64,000 nucleotides of DNA from an uncultured Legionella sp. (GTDB lineage Bacteria; Pseudomonadota; Gammaproteobacteria; Legionellales; Legionellaceae): the NCBI GenBank assembly GCA_902168255.1, contig CABHON010000018.1, positions 124,001-188,000 of the forward strand. The letters run 5' to 3'. The notes under the pieces are model-generated. The model did not search any database. It saw only the letters and a list, made by a program, of their open reading frames with translations, and was not told where the DNA came from. Below are positions 45,211 through 54,030 of the stretch, piece after piece. A program made the position numbers and the translations under genes. Numbering within the stretch: position 1 is the first letter of the stretch; each line of letters opens with the position of its first letter.

Positions 45211-46278
45211 ATGAAAAATCTGTCTTATTCAGAACTTCAAAACATACCTCCTAACAGTGCTAGACTATGGGGCGATTATGTCGTTCACTCAAATAATTCA
45301 TTTTATTGCGTAAATAATAGCTCCGTTATTCACGATGATCCTACTGCCGTTCCTATGTTTGGATGGAAGTTTCACATTGGAATTGATGATAGGCCCGATA
45401 CTGACGGAAAGAAAAACAATTTAGAAAAAGGATGGAATATTGTTTCTGATATATTAATTGCTCATGGTGTAAAAGAATTTAAGATCGTTCGTGCAGATCA
45501 GGATTTTTATCAAGTCAAAGAAATGGATGGCGAAATAATCGATCAAAGAGGCAAACAACTTACCATTTATAGCTATTTAGATCCACGGGATCAAGATACT
45601 TTTTTTTGGAAAAAAGTATTGCAAGACATTGAAACAGCATTGCGTTTAAATAATATTACCCCTAATATGCCAGATAATACACACGAATTTTCAGTAGCGG
45701 GTAGCGAATATATTCGATATCGAAATGATGCCCGGTATCATGGTGGAGAAGAAGGTGATGATGAGTATTATGAATTAGTAGAAAATAGAACCACAAATCC
45801 TAATCCAAGCAATCTACTTAATCCTTATGAAAATATCCGTCTACATCCTCCCGGCTTGGAAGACCATGTCATCCATTATTTAACTCCTTGTATCAACTCA
45901 ATTGCATCAGCTTGCGTCTCTTGTTGGGCTATTTTGCCAACACAGTTTTTCCAATCTAATACAGGGATGAGCGAGCATTTACTAAGCGCCAATCATTCAG
46001 GCAGTGCCAATCTCTCATCTCATGGACGAGAAAATCATTTACCAGAAGGTAACGGCTCTGCTATTCCTTCCATAAATGCTGGAAGGAATGCTTTTTCAAG
46101 TGCCAGTTTATTAAATGCGACTCGTCACCACATTTCTCAAGATCACACACATCACTCCATGAGTGATCACTCTTTTATGCAAACAAGCTCGTCACATGAG
46201 AAGGAAAGACAGCTTTCACCTTCAACTGATTTAATGCAAAGAGAAACAAAACCAGACAGCGATCAGCTACATCTGTAG
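45211..46278 (+). CDS. OspF/SpvC-like phosphothreonine lyase (candidate effector)
   Basis: A 355-residue protein whose first 190 residues follow the OspF/SpvC/HopAI1 pattern. WKFHIGI has Lys53 and His55, matching SpvC Lys104 and His106. EFKIV has Lys91, matching the base Lys136. GKQLTIY has Tyr120, matching Tyr158. EYIRYRNDAR has Arg171, matching Arg213, and a final Asp-Tyr-Tyr-Glu-Leu block resembles the SpvC end. Spacings are similar to SpvC. These enzymes remove phosphate from phosphothreonine of host MAP kinases by beta-elimination, which is irreversible. SpvC's second phosphate-binding Arg (Arg220) aligns here with Gly, by memory of the SpvC sequence. The C-terminal 165 residues are His/Ser-rich and unlike SpvC. 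Function is inferred from motifs. Confidence 0.75.
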   Translation: MKNLSYSELQNIPPNSARLWGDYVVHSNNSFYCVNNSSVIHDDPTAVPMFGWKFHIGIDDRPDTDGKKNNLEKGWNIVSDILIAHGVKEFKIVRADQDFYQVKEMDGEIIDQRGKQLTIYSYLDPRDQDTFFWKKVLQDIETALRLNNITPNMPDNTHEFSVAGSEYIRYRNDARYHGGEEGDDEYYELVENRTTNPNPSNLLNPYENIRLHPPGLEDHVIHYLTPCINSIASACVSCWAILPTQFFQSNTGMSEHLLSANHSGSANLSSHGRENHLPEGNGSAIPSINAGRNAFSSASLLNATRHHISQDHTHHSMSDHSFMQTSSSHEKERQLSPSTDLMQRETKPDSDQLHL

Positions 46279-46280
46279 TT

Positions 46281-46646
46281 TTATACAGGAGAAAAAGGCT
46301 TTGTATGAGACTCAAGCTCTTCTTTTAATCTTACTGAAGTACGGGAATCAATAATTTCACAGTCATTAAGAAAGGTTAGCGCATCCTCTAAATGCCCTGT
46401 TATTGAAATACTACAGGTTGGAGATGAATAACGATGCTGATAAGTAGGAGGTGCGTTTCTTTCACGCTTTAAGTGTTCAAGAGTCGTATTCAAAATACGA
46501 TGAATTCTTTCAGCGTCTTCTTTATTTCTAATAGCCAGTGTTATTTCTGCACGCTCTAAAACTACTCTAGAAACTGATTCGTGTAAGGGTGTTTTAGCAC
46601 GCTGCCTATGTTGCTCAACAAGGAACCTTCTTTGAAATAACTTCAT
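46281..46646 (-). CDS. Small helical hypothetical protein
   Basis: About 121 residues from ATG 46646 (a TTG at 46655 is also in frame). Basic N-terminus, then helical charged segments (RAEITLAIRNKEDAERIHRI), and no signal peptide or membrane segment. Not recognised. It is convergent with the OspF/SpvC-like gene, two bases apart. AGGG lies about 12 bases upstream of the ATG. It could be a small effector or a chaperone-like protein; nothing decides. Confidence 0.6.
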   Translation of the reverse strand: MKLFQRRFLVEQHRQRAKTPLHESVSRVVLERAEITLAIRNKEDAERIHRILNTTLEHLKRERNAPPTYQHRYSSPTCSISITGHLEDALTFLNDCEIIDSRTSVRLKEELESHTKPFSPV

Positions 46647-46759
46647 ATAATACAATAGCCCTACTTCTAACTTTTCCTATTATAGAGGATTATTTGATAT
46701 CGTCAACTGCACAAACAGATTAGCATTATCAGAAAACCAATGATTACACTAATCAATTA

Positions 46760-46935
46760 GAGAGATTCAACTTCCTTGGCAGAAAGATATTTTTGGAATA
46801 GAAGCTAACCGCCATCGAGCAATAGTTGGAATCATTTGAACCTACGTTTTTAGCCCGGATCTCTTTAATTTCTTCTGGCGTATATTTAGGCACAAATAGC
46901 CATATCTATTTTTTCCCAAGTGAACATCTGATTTT
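46760..46935 (-). pseudogene. Possible decayed HTH antitoxin fragment
   Basis: On the minus strand a short open stretch reads KYTPEEIKEIRAKN, the usual entry to an Xre/HigA-type helix-turn-helix. After a one-base frame change it continues IPTIARWRLASIPKISF, which resembles the (I/F)ARxLxVS helix. Stops and frameshifts interrupt it. This is weak evidence. Otherwise the gap 46656-47006 holds nothing I can identify. Confidence 0.25.
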
Positions 46936-47009
46936 ATTCAGCCGATCTTTGCTGAACGAGAGTTATAGTGAAATTCAATGTAACATTTTGTCCTTTTGTT
47001 GATTAGCGC

Positions 47010-47060
47010 CCAATTTAATCTGACACTTGCTGGAAAAATGTAAGTGTCAGATTAAGTTGG
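47010..47060. repeat. 19-bp inverted repeat next to the Ntn hydrolase stop
   Basis: CCAATTTAATCTGACACTT (47010-47028) and AAGTGTCAGATTAAGTTGG (47042-47060) are inverted with one mismatch and a 13-base loop. It begins 5 bases after the Ntn-hydrolase stop codon. Lack of a U-tract argues against a classic terminator. The paired AATCTGACACTT ends look like the remains of a small mobile element. Confidence 0.6.
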
Positions 47061-47065
47061 AACGA

Positions 47066-48127
47066 CTACAACTTAGCATCTGTAAATTTGTCAGATACAT
47101 CGTTGTCCAGTTTTACCTGCATAGGATTAAGAGTTCGTACAGGGGAGCCGGGGCTAACATTAAATTTATCCAAATGAACACTTATCTGATTACCACTTTT
47201 TCCATCAATCAGGTACAGCACACGATTTTTCTGGTCGGTAAGAGTAGCCCACTGTGTCGGCCACGTATCACCTGCATTAGGATCACCGGAAACTAGTCCG
47301 CAATGTTTATCGTAGTCAGCATAATAGGGTACAAATACTCCGCTTATTGCACTAAACATATATTCCACAGCATCAAGATTGCTATTTACTTTTTTAGGTA
47401 AATTGCTGCTGTAAAAATAGGCGCGGACAAATCGGTTTGCGGAATTTGCGCCACCGGGCAAATAGTCTTTGCTGTAATTGCTAGTTTTCTGCACTTTTGC
47501 CAGATTGGCTAGTTGCTTGTCATAGCTTGGCTCATTTGTCATTGTTCCATATTTTTTACTATGAAACACTTTCATTTCACCGTTCAAAAACTCAATGATC
47601 GCATTATCGCCCGTTGCATCTTCGATAGAAAAGTGCATTGGTAGTATCAGGTCGTTGCCAGCAATTTTAACTGGTTCAATAACTAGCTGATATTGTTTTA
47701 AACTGGCTAATACTTCATCTACAGTAGCATAGTTATCCATGACATACTTAGCCCATACATACATGCTGATACCGGGTTTATTGATGTCCCTTTTCTCGTA
47801 TTGAGTTCCACCTAAATAAAGCAGATTCACTCCCAGACCTTTTTCATTTACACCTTCGATGTTAGCTAATAATGGTGGTTCATTTTCTCTTACCATAATG
47901 CTGGCATATTTACTCGTCCATTCCAGTTGTTTTCCTTTACTAACTTGACCGGTATCTTTCATTCCTTGAGGGTAAATTGCTACATCATACGCTAAGTCAA
48001 TACATAAATCCGTTGTTCTGGCTGTATACACTCCAGTATCGCCAAAATTATTAGTTATTTTGCTACAGGCAAAACTGGTGCCGGCATAAGCAAGCATAGT
48101 AGAAATAATAAGCAGTTTAAATCGCAT
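47066..48127 (-). CDS. Secreted choloylglycine hydrolase / penicillin V acylase family Ntn hydrolase
   Basis: A 353-residue precursor from ATG 48127, preceded by AAGGGGC; the frame extends 15 codons further without a better start. The signal peptide (LLIISTMLAYAGTSFA) would be cut before Cys21, exposing the N-terminal nucleophile of this family. Arg37 and Asp40 in TARTTD lie 16 and 19 residues after it, exactly as Cys2, Arg18 and Asp21 do in bile salt hydrolases. GVNEKGLGVNLLYL and YDKQLANLAKVQ are also family-like. It cleaves a linear amide: N-acyl conjugates such as bile salts, penicillin V or acyl-homoserine lactones. Which one is unknown. Single-gene unit. Confidence 0.92.
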   Translation of the reverse strand: MRFKLLIISTMLAYAGTSFACSKITNNFGDTGVYTARTTDLCIDLAYDVAIYPQGMKDTGQVSKGKQLEWTSKYASIMVRENEPPLLANIEGVNEKGLGVNLLYLGGTQYEKRDINKPGISMYVWAKYVMDNYATVDEVLASLKQYQLVIEPVKIAGNDLILPMHFSIEDATGDNAIIEFLNGEMKVFHSKKYGTMTNEPSYDKQLANLAKVQKTSNYSKDYLPGGANSANRFVRAYFYSSNLPKKVNSNLDAVEYMFSAISGVFVPYYADYDKHCGLVSGDPNAGDTWPTQWATLTDQKNRVLYLIDGKSGNQISVHLDKFNVSPGSPVRTLNPMQVKLDNDVSDKFTDAKL

Positions 48128-48825
48128 ACATTGCCCCTTTTTAATTAAGATTCTAAAATAATTGTGTTGCAATTAGCAAATTATAGATGATTGCACTTAC
48201 AAAGCAAGGAATAATGAGTCGATGGAATCTTATTATCACAAAATAAAGCAGCATAATTTAATGCATGAAGCTGGCTGTTTTGATGGTAACAAAGCTCGCC
48301 GACTTCAAATAAATCAACATGCTTTAGCAAATTAAACCAATTGAGCAATTAAATAACTATTCATTATTTGTACCAAAAATTTACAGTTTTATAGTACCGC
48401 CCTGCTCTATTCAGAATTAGTACTGTAACCTACCGAATTATTTTGCGCATTTCCAGCCACCTTATTTTTCACCAATGAGCAGGCAACTTCTGGCTGCTTG
48501 GGCTCTCCACTTAATCGATTAATTACTCTCCTCTATAAATTTAGAACTCTTAATTTTGGCACTTTTTGATGCCGTTTATAAGAGGATGAGTCCCATTTCA
48601 TTACAACATCGCTCTCCTTGGCTCGCAGCGGCCGTTTTTTTATCTAAAAAGCCTATGTCTTGACACTTTTTCAGGCGATCTTTAGTTCCAGGCCTAGTTC
48701 GCTTTTGCCCCCTCTCTGTCATTTAACCCGTGTTTAGCTTAGTGAAATGGCGGTTTGAATTTCCTTAGAGATACTTTTCCTTCCGTTGCTTGTCAGACCA
48801 CAATAGCAACTCAGTTGTTTTTTTA
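48128..48825. other. Gene-poor 700-bp stretch
   Basis: No convincing gene. A 37-codon frame starts at ATG 48222 with a poor ribosome binding site (MESYYHKIKQHN..., ends 48335). On the minus strand between about 48430 and 48660 a stop-interrupted open stretch (RPLRAKESDVV..., then VINRLSGEPKQP) may be a gene remnant. I recognise neither. The region probably marks the edge of inserted material before the lipase-NTPase-TPR gene. Confidence 0.4.
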
Positions 48826-51800
48826 TTATTTTTTTCCTGGTGGAGAGCTTGCTGGTGAAGAATCTTCGGATTTATGAGGAGTTTCATCTTTTTTATTTTG
48901 TGCAAATACAGAAAAATGACTTACACTGTTCGCAAAGCTCGCGCTCATTCCCGAGCCATCAAGATCTTTTTTTATTCGTTCATATTCTGCAAAGGTAGTA
49001 CGTGCTTCTGAAAATTCCCCAAGCTTATTATGTAAATATGAAAGCCGGTGATAGGTTAAAGCCACTTGGAGATGTTTGTTTGTATAATGGGCTATTTTAA
49101 TTTTTAATATTTCTTTGTACGACTCTTTCATTTCTTGATACCGTTCTTGCCGTATCCAAACCTCAGCTAAATCTTCCTTTGTTTGTGCGATATGAATATT
49201 TGGAGTATTATGATAAATATGTTCTTGTGCTTTTAGAACTTGCAGGAAAATACCTTCAGCTTCTTTAAGTTTGCCCATCTGCATTAAGATTTTAGCATAA
49301 AGTTTTTGAGTCTCAGTGACAATAAAACTATTTTCTGAATAACATGGGATTTGTGTCGCTAATGCCCTTTTACAAAATTTTTTTGCCTGTTCTAACTGAT
49401 TTAAATACATACAAGCGGTAGCCAATCCTCGCTGCATCATTGCGGTATCATTTTTAGAGCCATTATTATCATTTTGTATACGCAACGCCTCTTCATAGAG
49501 ATCTTTTGCTTCTTGGTAACGCTCTTGATGCAAAAGACATTGAGCTAAGTTATATTCAGTTCTAGCAACGCTTATATGGTTTTCTCCATAATGTCTTATT
49601 TTGTAACTTAGTACGTGGCGATAGATAGCTTCTGCCTCAGCGGGCAATTCTTTTTGTTCTAAGAAAAAACTGGCGCGATTTTCTTGATAAACCACATAAT
49701 TCCCATTGTCAGGTGATATATTTTCTAAGAAGGTAGACGATTTATCAAATGCAATCATTGCTTTTTTGTTCTCTCCCATTTCCTGAAAAAGTTGAAATAA
49801 TTCGTATTCAATTGCCGCTATTTTAAAATGCTCAATCCCATAAATTTTTTCTGTAATGTTTTTTGCTTGATTATAACATGCTTGCGCTTCCGTATATTTA
49901 CCTTGTTTTTGCAGAATATTACCTAACAAAATGTTTATATCTGCAATTCCATTTTGTTTATCCTTTTCTAAAAGTTTATGAGGTAACTCGAATTTTTCTA
50001 ATACTTCATTGCAATGTTTTTTAGCACCCTCATAATCTCCGATTATTTTAAGTAAATTCGCTATATTCATCTGTGTTTCTATGACGGATAAGCTTTCTGG
50101 ACCATAGTATTCTGACATTTCTGATAATAATTTTTGTGCATATAATAATGCAGAATTTGTGTCACCTAATAAATAATTTGCCCAACTAAGCTGTCTTATT
50201 TGCCTAAAATAAAGAGGCTCTTTTGTGTTTTTGGGGTAACTGCTCCAAATTGCTTCTAAATGTGGATAATATTCTTTGATTTCATTCCAGTGATTTCTTT
50301 CTAAAGCTTTCGTAAAAACCGTTAAAGTTGCACGTGCAATCATTTGGGGTAAGGAGAGCAAGGGAAGTTTAAAATAAAGATTAATCCACACTTGATAAGG
50401 TGAAAGAATAGGCCAATAATTATCAAGAATGACTTTTTTTACAGCCCCATGCATAACCAGCATATATTCATTATCTATCACAGAACGTGTATTTTCAGGC
50501 GTTAAAAGAGAGTATTTTTTTGCGGTTTTGAGTAGGGTTCGATAGTTAGCATCAGCACTGTCAGCATCTTTGGAAAATTGATTGACATAACTTTTGAGTA
50601 AAGAAGGAGGAATGCTGTTATTGGCTAAAAAACCACAAAAACAAAAAAACAACCAAGATAACAGCTGATTATTTTTTGGCGAGTTGTTTCCTAAAATTTT
50701 TTGTAATGACAAATAAACAGCAGCTTCTTGTGTCATTTTTGGCACATCTGCTTTACCAGCAAAAACATTTTTATGTTTTTCAATTAAAAGTGTGTAATTA
50801 TTTTTTAGTATGTCAGAATATTTTGCATACGTAAAATTTGGGAGTTGACCATTTTCTAATTGTTCTATATTTTCACATAAAATATAACAAGCGGCTTGCT
50901 CAAGTGCCAATGGTAAGCACCCTAACGTTTGGCTTAACCGATTTTGTTCTTGTTGAGTACCGGGAATAATTTTTTGTTCTTTATAGGACGCGAAAATTTT
51001 TTCCCACATGTCCTGGCTTTCTTGAATGGAAAGCCCCGCATCTAAATATAAAAAGCATTTTTTATCTGGAAAAGGAGAGCGATGTTGTGTTGTAATCAGA
51101 CAAACACCTTCACCTACACCAAATATGTCGCGAATCGTATCAATGTGTACAGCTGTTTCTTCCCAATTATCCACCACTATGTTCCAAGGCGCTTTAATCA
51201 GATAGCTTTTAATGGCCTGAATCACAGCGCTCATTTCTGTATAAGACTCATTATCTATGTTTTTTGCTAAGGCGCGTAATGATGCTTCCCAAGCATGAGG
51301 AGATTGAGCATCTAAAACAACACTTAAGTTTTTAATATTTTCTTGCTGTGCACTTTTTAAAAAATGCCGAGCAAGGGTTGATTTTCCACTGCCAGTAATA
51401 CCGCAGATTGCAAGGTATTTTACAGATTCCACTTGAGCGGATAATTGTTGTGCTAATGTGTTTTCGTAATGTGTTGAAACATAATGCTTGGGAAGGGTTA
51501 AAAAACTATTAATTTTCTTACTAAAATGAGCGTTTTTTTTCCATTGTTCTAAGGCTTGAAGGCGTTCTTTATTCTGGGCTTCATTTTCTTTGAGTTCATC
51601 TACTTGGTCGGTTATTTCATCTACCTGTTTGTGCATAAAATCTCGTAATTGGAAAGCAAGTAACCCTTTTTCTTTTTCTAATTGTAAAAGTAACTCTCTT
51701 AAATCAAAAATATTTTTTTGAAAAGTTGAAGGTAACGTCACATAATCATCTTTGACGATGACTTGTAATAAAATATTGGTTTCTTCTTTAGAAAATGAGT

Positions 51801-52989
51801 GTTCTTCAAAAAATTTTCTAAGCAACAATGGCATGTTCTTAAAAAAAATTAAATCTTTTAAAAAATTCCTCGATGAGTTATTAAAATGGCAGAGTCTTAA
51901 CGTATATCGATAATCTACGGGCAAAAAGATGCGTCGACTTTGTAATGTGCTTCGAAAATCATTGTGGGACGTTTCTAATCCTTGGTGCATTGTTTGCCAA
52001 GCAGCATGCTGAAACTCAGCGCCTCCCCATAATTTTCCCCATGCACTGATCTCTTTTTTCTCGTGTGAGGTTAGTTGTTGAAACAGTGAATTTGCACATG
52101 AAGCTAAGAATTTTATTCTTCCTATGGATGTTGTCAATTCCTCTAAATCTTTTAAGTCAACTAATGGCCAATCGGTAGCAATACGGCAATATTCGGGAAA
52201 AGGATAGCCAGTTTTTTCATCAAATGCACAAAGAAAATTATCTAAGGTATGTGTGAGCTTTAAGTAGCCGGCAGGATTATTTTTTTTTTCTTGTATGGCT
52301 GAATTAATACTGGGAGAAAGTAGCGCATATATCGTGCCACCAGGATGAGGGCGAAAAGCATTAATATAATTTGGATAAGAGAGAAAATGCGAAATATTTA
52401 AATTCGCAATTCCCTCTGTTTTTATTCCTGTATTATTAATAGCATGAGGCTCTGATTTTATCATAAAATCTTGACTTCCTGCGGAATCAAAAACGACTGC
52501 TTTAGCATGCGGAAAGTGATATTTTAAATCGGATCGTTGACAAAAATACAGTGATAATGCCGCTAAAAAACCACCCAAAGAATGACCGGTAAAAGTTAAT
52601 TGATAATGATTTTTAAGTAATGATTGTACTGATTCTTTGAGGGTATTATCTAAAGCATCTGTAACTTGAGGATGAATTTCTTGCTGAACAACCGCTCTCC
52701 AATCTGCTTCAACAGTTTGGAAACGCTCAAGAGATGTACCTGCATGCGCGATCACAATTTCTTTTCGTTGCTCGTGTACATAAATACCTCCTTGGTATCC
52801 ACTTTCTTGATATATATTTTTTTTAAATTGTCCTTCAATAAAATATTCTAATCTCCAACCTCGTTGAAGCAATTTTTGATGATGTGCGTGTGTTGCAGCA
52901 ATATTCGATTGAGTCAGTGTTTTATAAACAGCACTTGACATCCAAGCATATTCTAAAGGAGGAGTAAGAAGTTTTATTAAAGGTTTCAT
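48826..52989 (-). CDS. Lipase-like hydrolase fused to STAND NTPase and TPR array
   Basis: A 1387-residue three-part protein. Residues 1-290 are a class-3-lipase-like hydrolase with IVIAHAGTS and the nucleophile elbow TGHSLGGFLA (Ser137). After a linker with a coiled coil (450-480), an NB-ARC/STAND-type NTPase has Walker A ICGITGSGKST (Lys536), a Walker B-like WNIVVDNW near 602, a sensor VCLITTQHR near 628, and LGCLPLALEQAA near 700, the GLPL motif of NB-ARC proteins. From about 930 to 1350 come repeated kinesin-light-chain-like TPRs (e.g. YGENHISVARTEYNLAQCLL). This is the plan of a ligand sensor (TPR), switch (NTPase) and killer (lipase), as in STAND immune proteins; host-directed use is an alternative. 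A flexible Ser/Pro tail ends it. Confidence 0.9.
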   Translation of the reverse strand: MKPLIKLLTPPLEYAWMSSAVYKTLTQSNIAATHAHHQKLLQRGWRLEYFIEGQFKKNIYQESGYQGGIYVHEQRKEIVIAHAGTSLERFQTVEADWRAVVQQEIHPQVTDALDNTLKESVQSLLKNHYQLTFTGHSLGGFLAALSLYFCQRSDLKYHFPHAKAVVFDSAGSQDFMIKSEPHAINNTGIKTEGIANLNISHFLSYPNYINAFRPHPGGTIYALLSPSINSAIQEKKNNPAGYLKLTHTLDNFLCAFDEKTGYPFPEYCRIATDWPLVDLKDLEELTTSIGRIKFLASCANSLFQQLTSHEKKEISAWGKLWGGAEFQHAAWQTMHQGLETSHNDFRSTLQSRRIFLPVDYRYTLRLCHFNNSSRNFLKDLIFFKNMPLLLRKFFEEHSFSKEETNILLQVIVKDDYVTLPSTFQKNIFDLRELLLQLEKEKGLLAFQLRDFMHKQVDEITDQVDELKENEAQNKERLQALEQWKKNAHFSKKINSFLTLPKHYVSTHYENTLAQQLSAQVESVKYLAICGITGSGKSTLARHFLKSAQQENIKNLSVVLDAQSPHAWEASLRALAKNIDNESYTEMSAVIQAIKSYLIKAPWNIVVDNWEETAVHIDTIRDIFGVGEGVCLITTQHRSPFPDKKCFLYLDAGLSIQESQDMWEKIFASYKEQKIIPGTQQEQNRLSQTLGCLPLALEQAACYILCENIEQLENGQLPNFTYAKYSDILKNNYTLLIEKHKNVFAGKADVPKMTQEAAVYLSLQKILGNNSPKNNQLLSWLFFCFCGFLANNSIPPSLLKSYVNQFSKDADSADANYRTLLKTAKKYSLLTPENTRSVIDNEYMLVMHGAVKKVILDNYWPILSPYQVWINLYFKLPLLSLPQMIARATLTVFTKALERNHWNEIKEYYPHLEAIWSSYPKNTKEPLYFRQIRQLSWANYLLGDTNSALLYAQKLLSEMSEYYGPESLSVIETQMNIANLLKIIGDYEGAKKHCNEVLEKFELPHKLLEKDKQNGIADINILLGNILQKQGKYTEAQACYNQAKNITEKIYGIEHFKIAAIEYELFQLFQEMGENKKAMIAFDKSSTFLENISPDNGNYVVYQENRASFFLEQKELPAEAEAIYRHVLSYKIRHYGENHISVARTEYNLAQCLLHQERYQEAKDLYEEALRIQNDNNGSKNDTAMMQRGLATACMYLNQLEQAKKFCKRALATQIPCYSENSFIVTETQKLYAKILMQMGKLKEAEGIFLQVLKAQEHIYHNTPNIHIAQTKEDLAEVWIRQERYQEMKESYKEILKIKIAHYTNKHLQVALTYHRLSYLHNKLGEFSEARTTFAEYERIKKDLDGSGMSASFANSVSHFSVFAQNKKDETPHKSEDSSPASSPPGKK

Positions 52990-53167
52990 AAAAATATACC
53001 AATTTACTATGTGAGTTTTATTAAAAAGTGACGGCTGCCAGATGTGCTATGGGATACGGGTTATTCTCAATATTCCAGATAATGCTTTGCTTTCATGTAA
53101 AAAAGACAAAAAAAGTTGTGTTGCATCATTTTAATTTTCCAAGATGAAAGGTGATATTAGGCATCAT

Positions 53168-53779
53168 TTATGCTCTCAAATTTCTCTTATTAATATAAGT
53201 ATTTAACGCCAGATGGCTATTATACCCCAAATGATTAGCAATTTTCTTAACAGACAAACCCAACGCTAACAACTCTTTTATTCGCTCTACATCTTTATCG
53301 AATTTACTTTTCTGAATAGTCCCCTTTGGCTTTCCGAGCTTAATCCCCTGCCCTTTCTTACTGGCTAAAGCTTCTTTAGTTCGTAAGCTTATTAAGTCAC
53401 GTTCTAATTCGGCAAATAATGAAAACAGCGTTGTAATAATTTTGGAATTCATATCATACTGTTTAATATCCAAGTTTTGCTTGATGGCAATAACTCGAAC
53501 ATTCTTTTTGATCAGTTCATTCACTAAACCGATAATTTCAGTCGTACTCCGACCTAATCGACTCAGTTCTGTGACAATCAATGTATTGGCACCATTTAAT
53601 ACCGATATCATCTCATCAATTCGACGATCTTTGCTCGTTTTTCTGCTTGATATGGAAATTTGAATAAAATCATCAACATTAAGTTTGTGAGATCGTGAAT
53701 ATTCTAAAATTTCTAACTTTTAGTTATTTAGGTCTTGTTTATCGGTCGATGTGCGCAAATAAGCGACTATTTTTGTCAT
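53168..53779 (-). pseudogene. Serine recombinase (resolvase/invertase) interrupted by one stop codon
   Basis: Read from ATG 53779 the frame gives MTKIVAYLRTSTDKQDLNN, then TAA at 53722-53720 (codon 20), then KLEILEYSR... in the same frame to the normal end at 53168. Without the stop it is a 203-residue serine recombinase: YLRTSTDKQ holds catalytic Ser11; later come TLIVTELSRLGRS and a C-terminal helix-turn-helix (SVKKIANHLGYNSHLALNTY). The usual residue at codon 20 is Gln, so one CAA-to-TAA change explains it. An internal start could make a 147-residue protein (from 53611) lacking the catalytic serine. It is a relic of a mobile element, flanked by the lipase-NTPase-TPR gene and the AAA ATPase gene. 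Confidence 0.85.
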
Positions 53780-53975
53780 ATTTTCACTTAATTTGGATTA
53801 ACCTATTTTTTTATAAAAACGTATGTTTTAAATATTGTATATAATGTGTTACGCGTTCACAATATTAACTATATTTAACGGTCGTTATTATATAACTAAA
53901 TTATATATGATTTTATTTTTGTGTATACATTAAAACCAAAACTTGCTTTTAACTCTAATCACGACTCTATATTGC

Positions 53976-54024
53976 TAACTCATAAATCATGAGTTACAAT
54001 AAATGAGTCATTAATAATGAGTCA
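53976..54024 (+). promoter_or_regulatory. Array of ATGAGT(T/C)A motifs upstream of the AAA ATPase gene
   Basis: TAACTCAT (53976-53983) and ATGAGTTA (53989-53996) form an 8-bp perfect palindrome. ATGAGTCA follows at 54003-54010 and again at 54017-54024. The centres are spaced 13-14 bases, and the last motif ends 6 bases before the ATG, where a Shine-Dalgarno sequence would be expected but is missing. This looks like an operator array. The rest of 53780-54030 is AT-rich and holds no gene. Confidence 0.55.
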
Positions 54025-54030
54025 ATAAAA

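Noticed and set aside
48222-48335. 37-codon frame MESYYHKIK...
   Set aside because: Very short, poor ribosome binding site and no recognisable family. Not listed as a gene.
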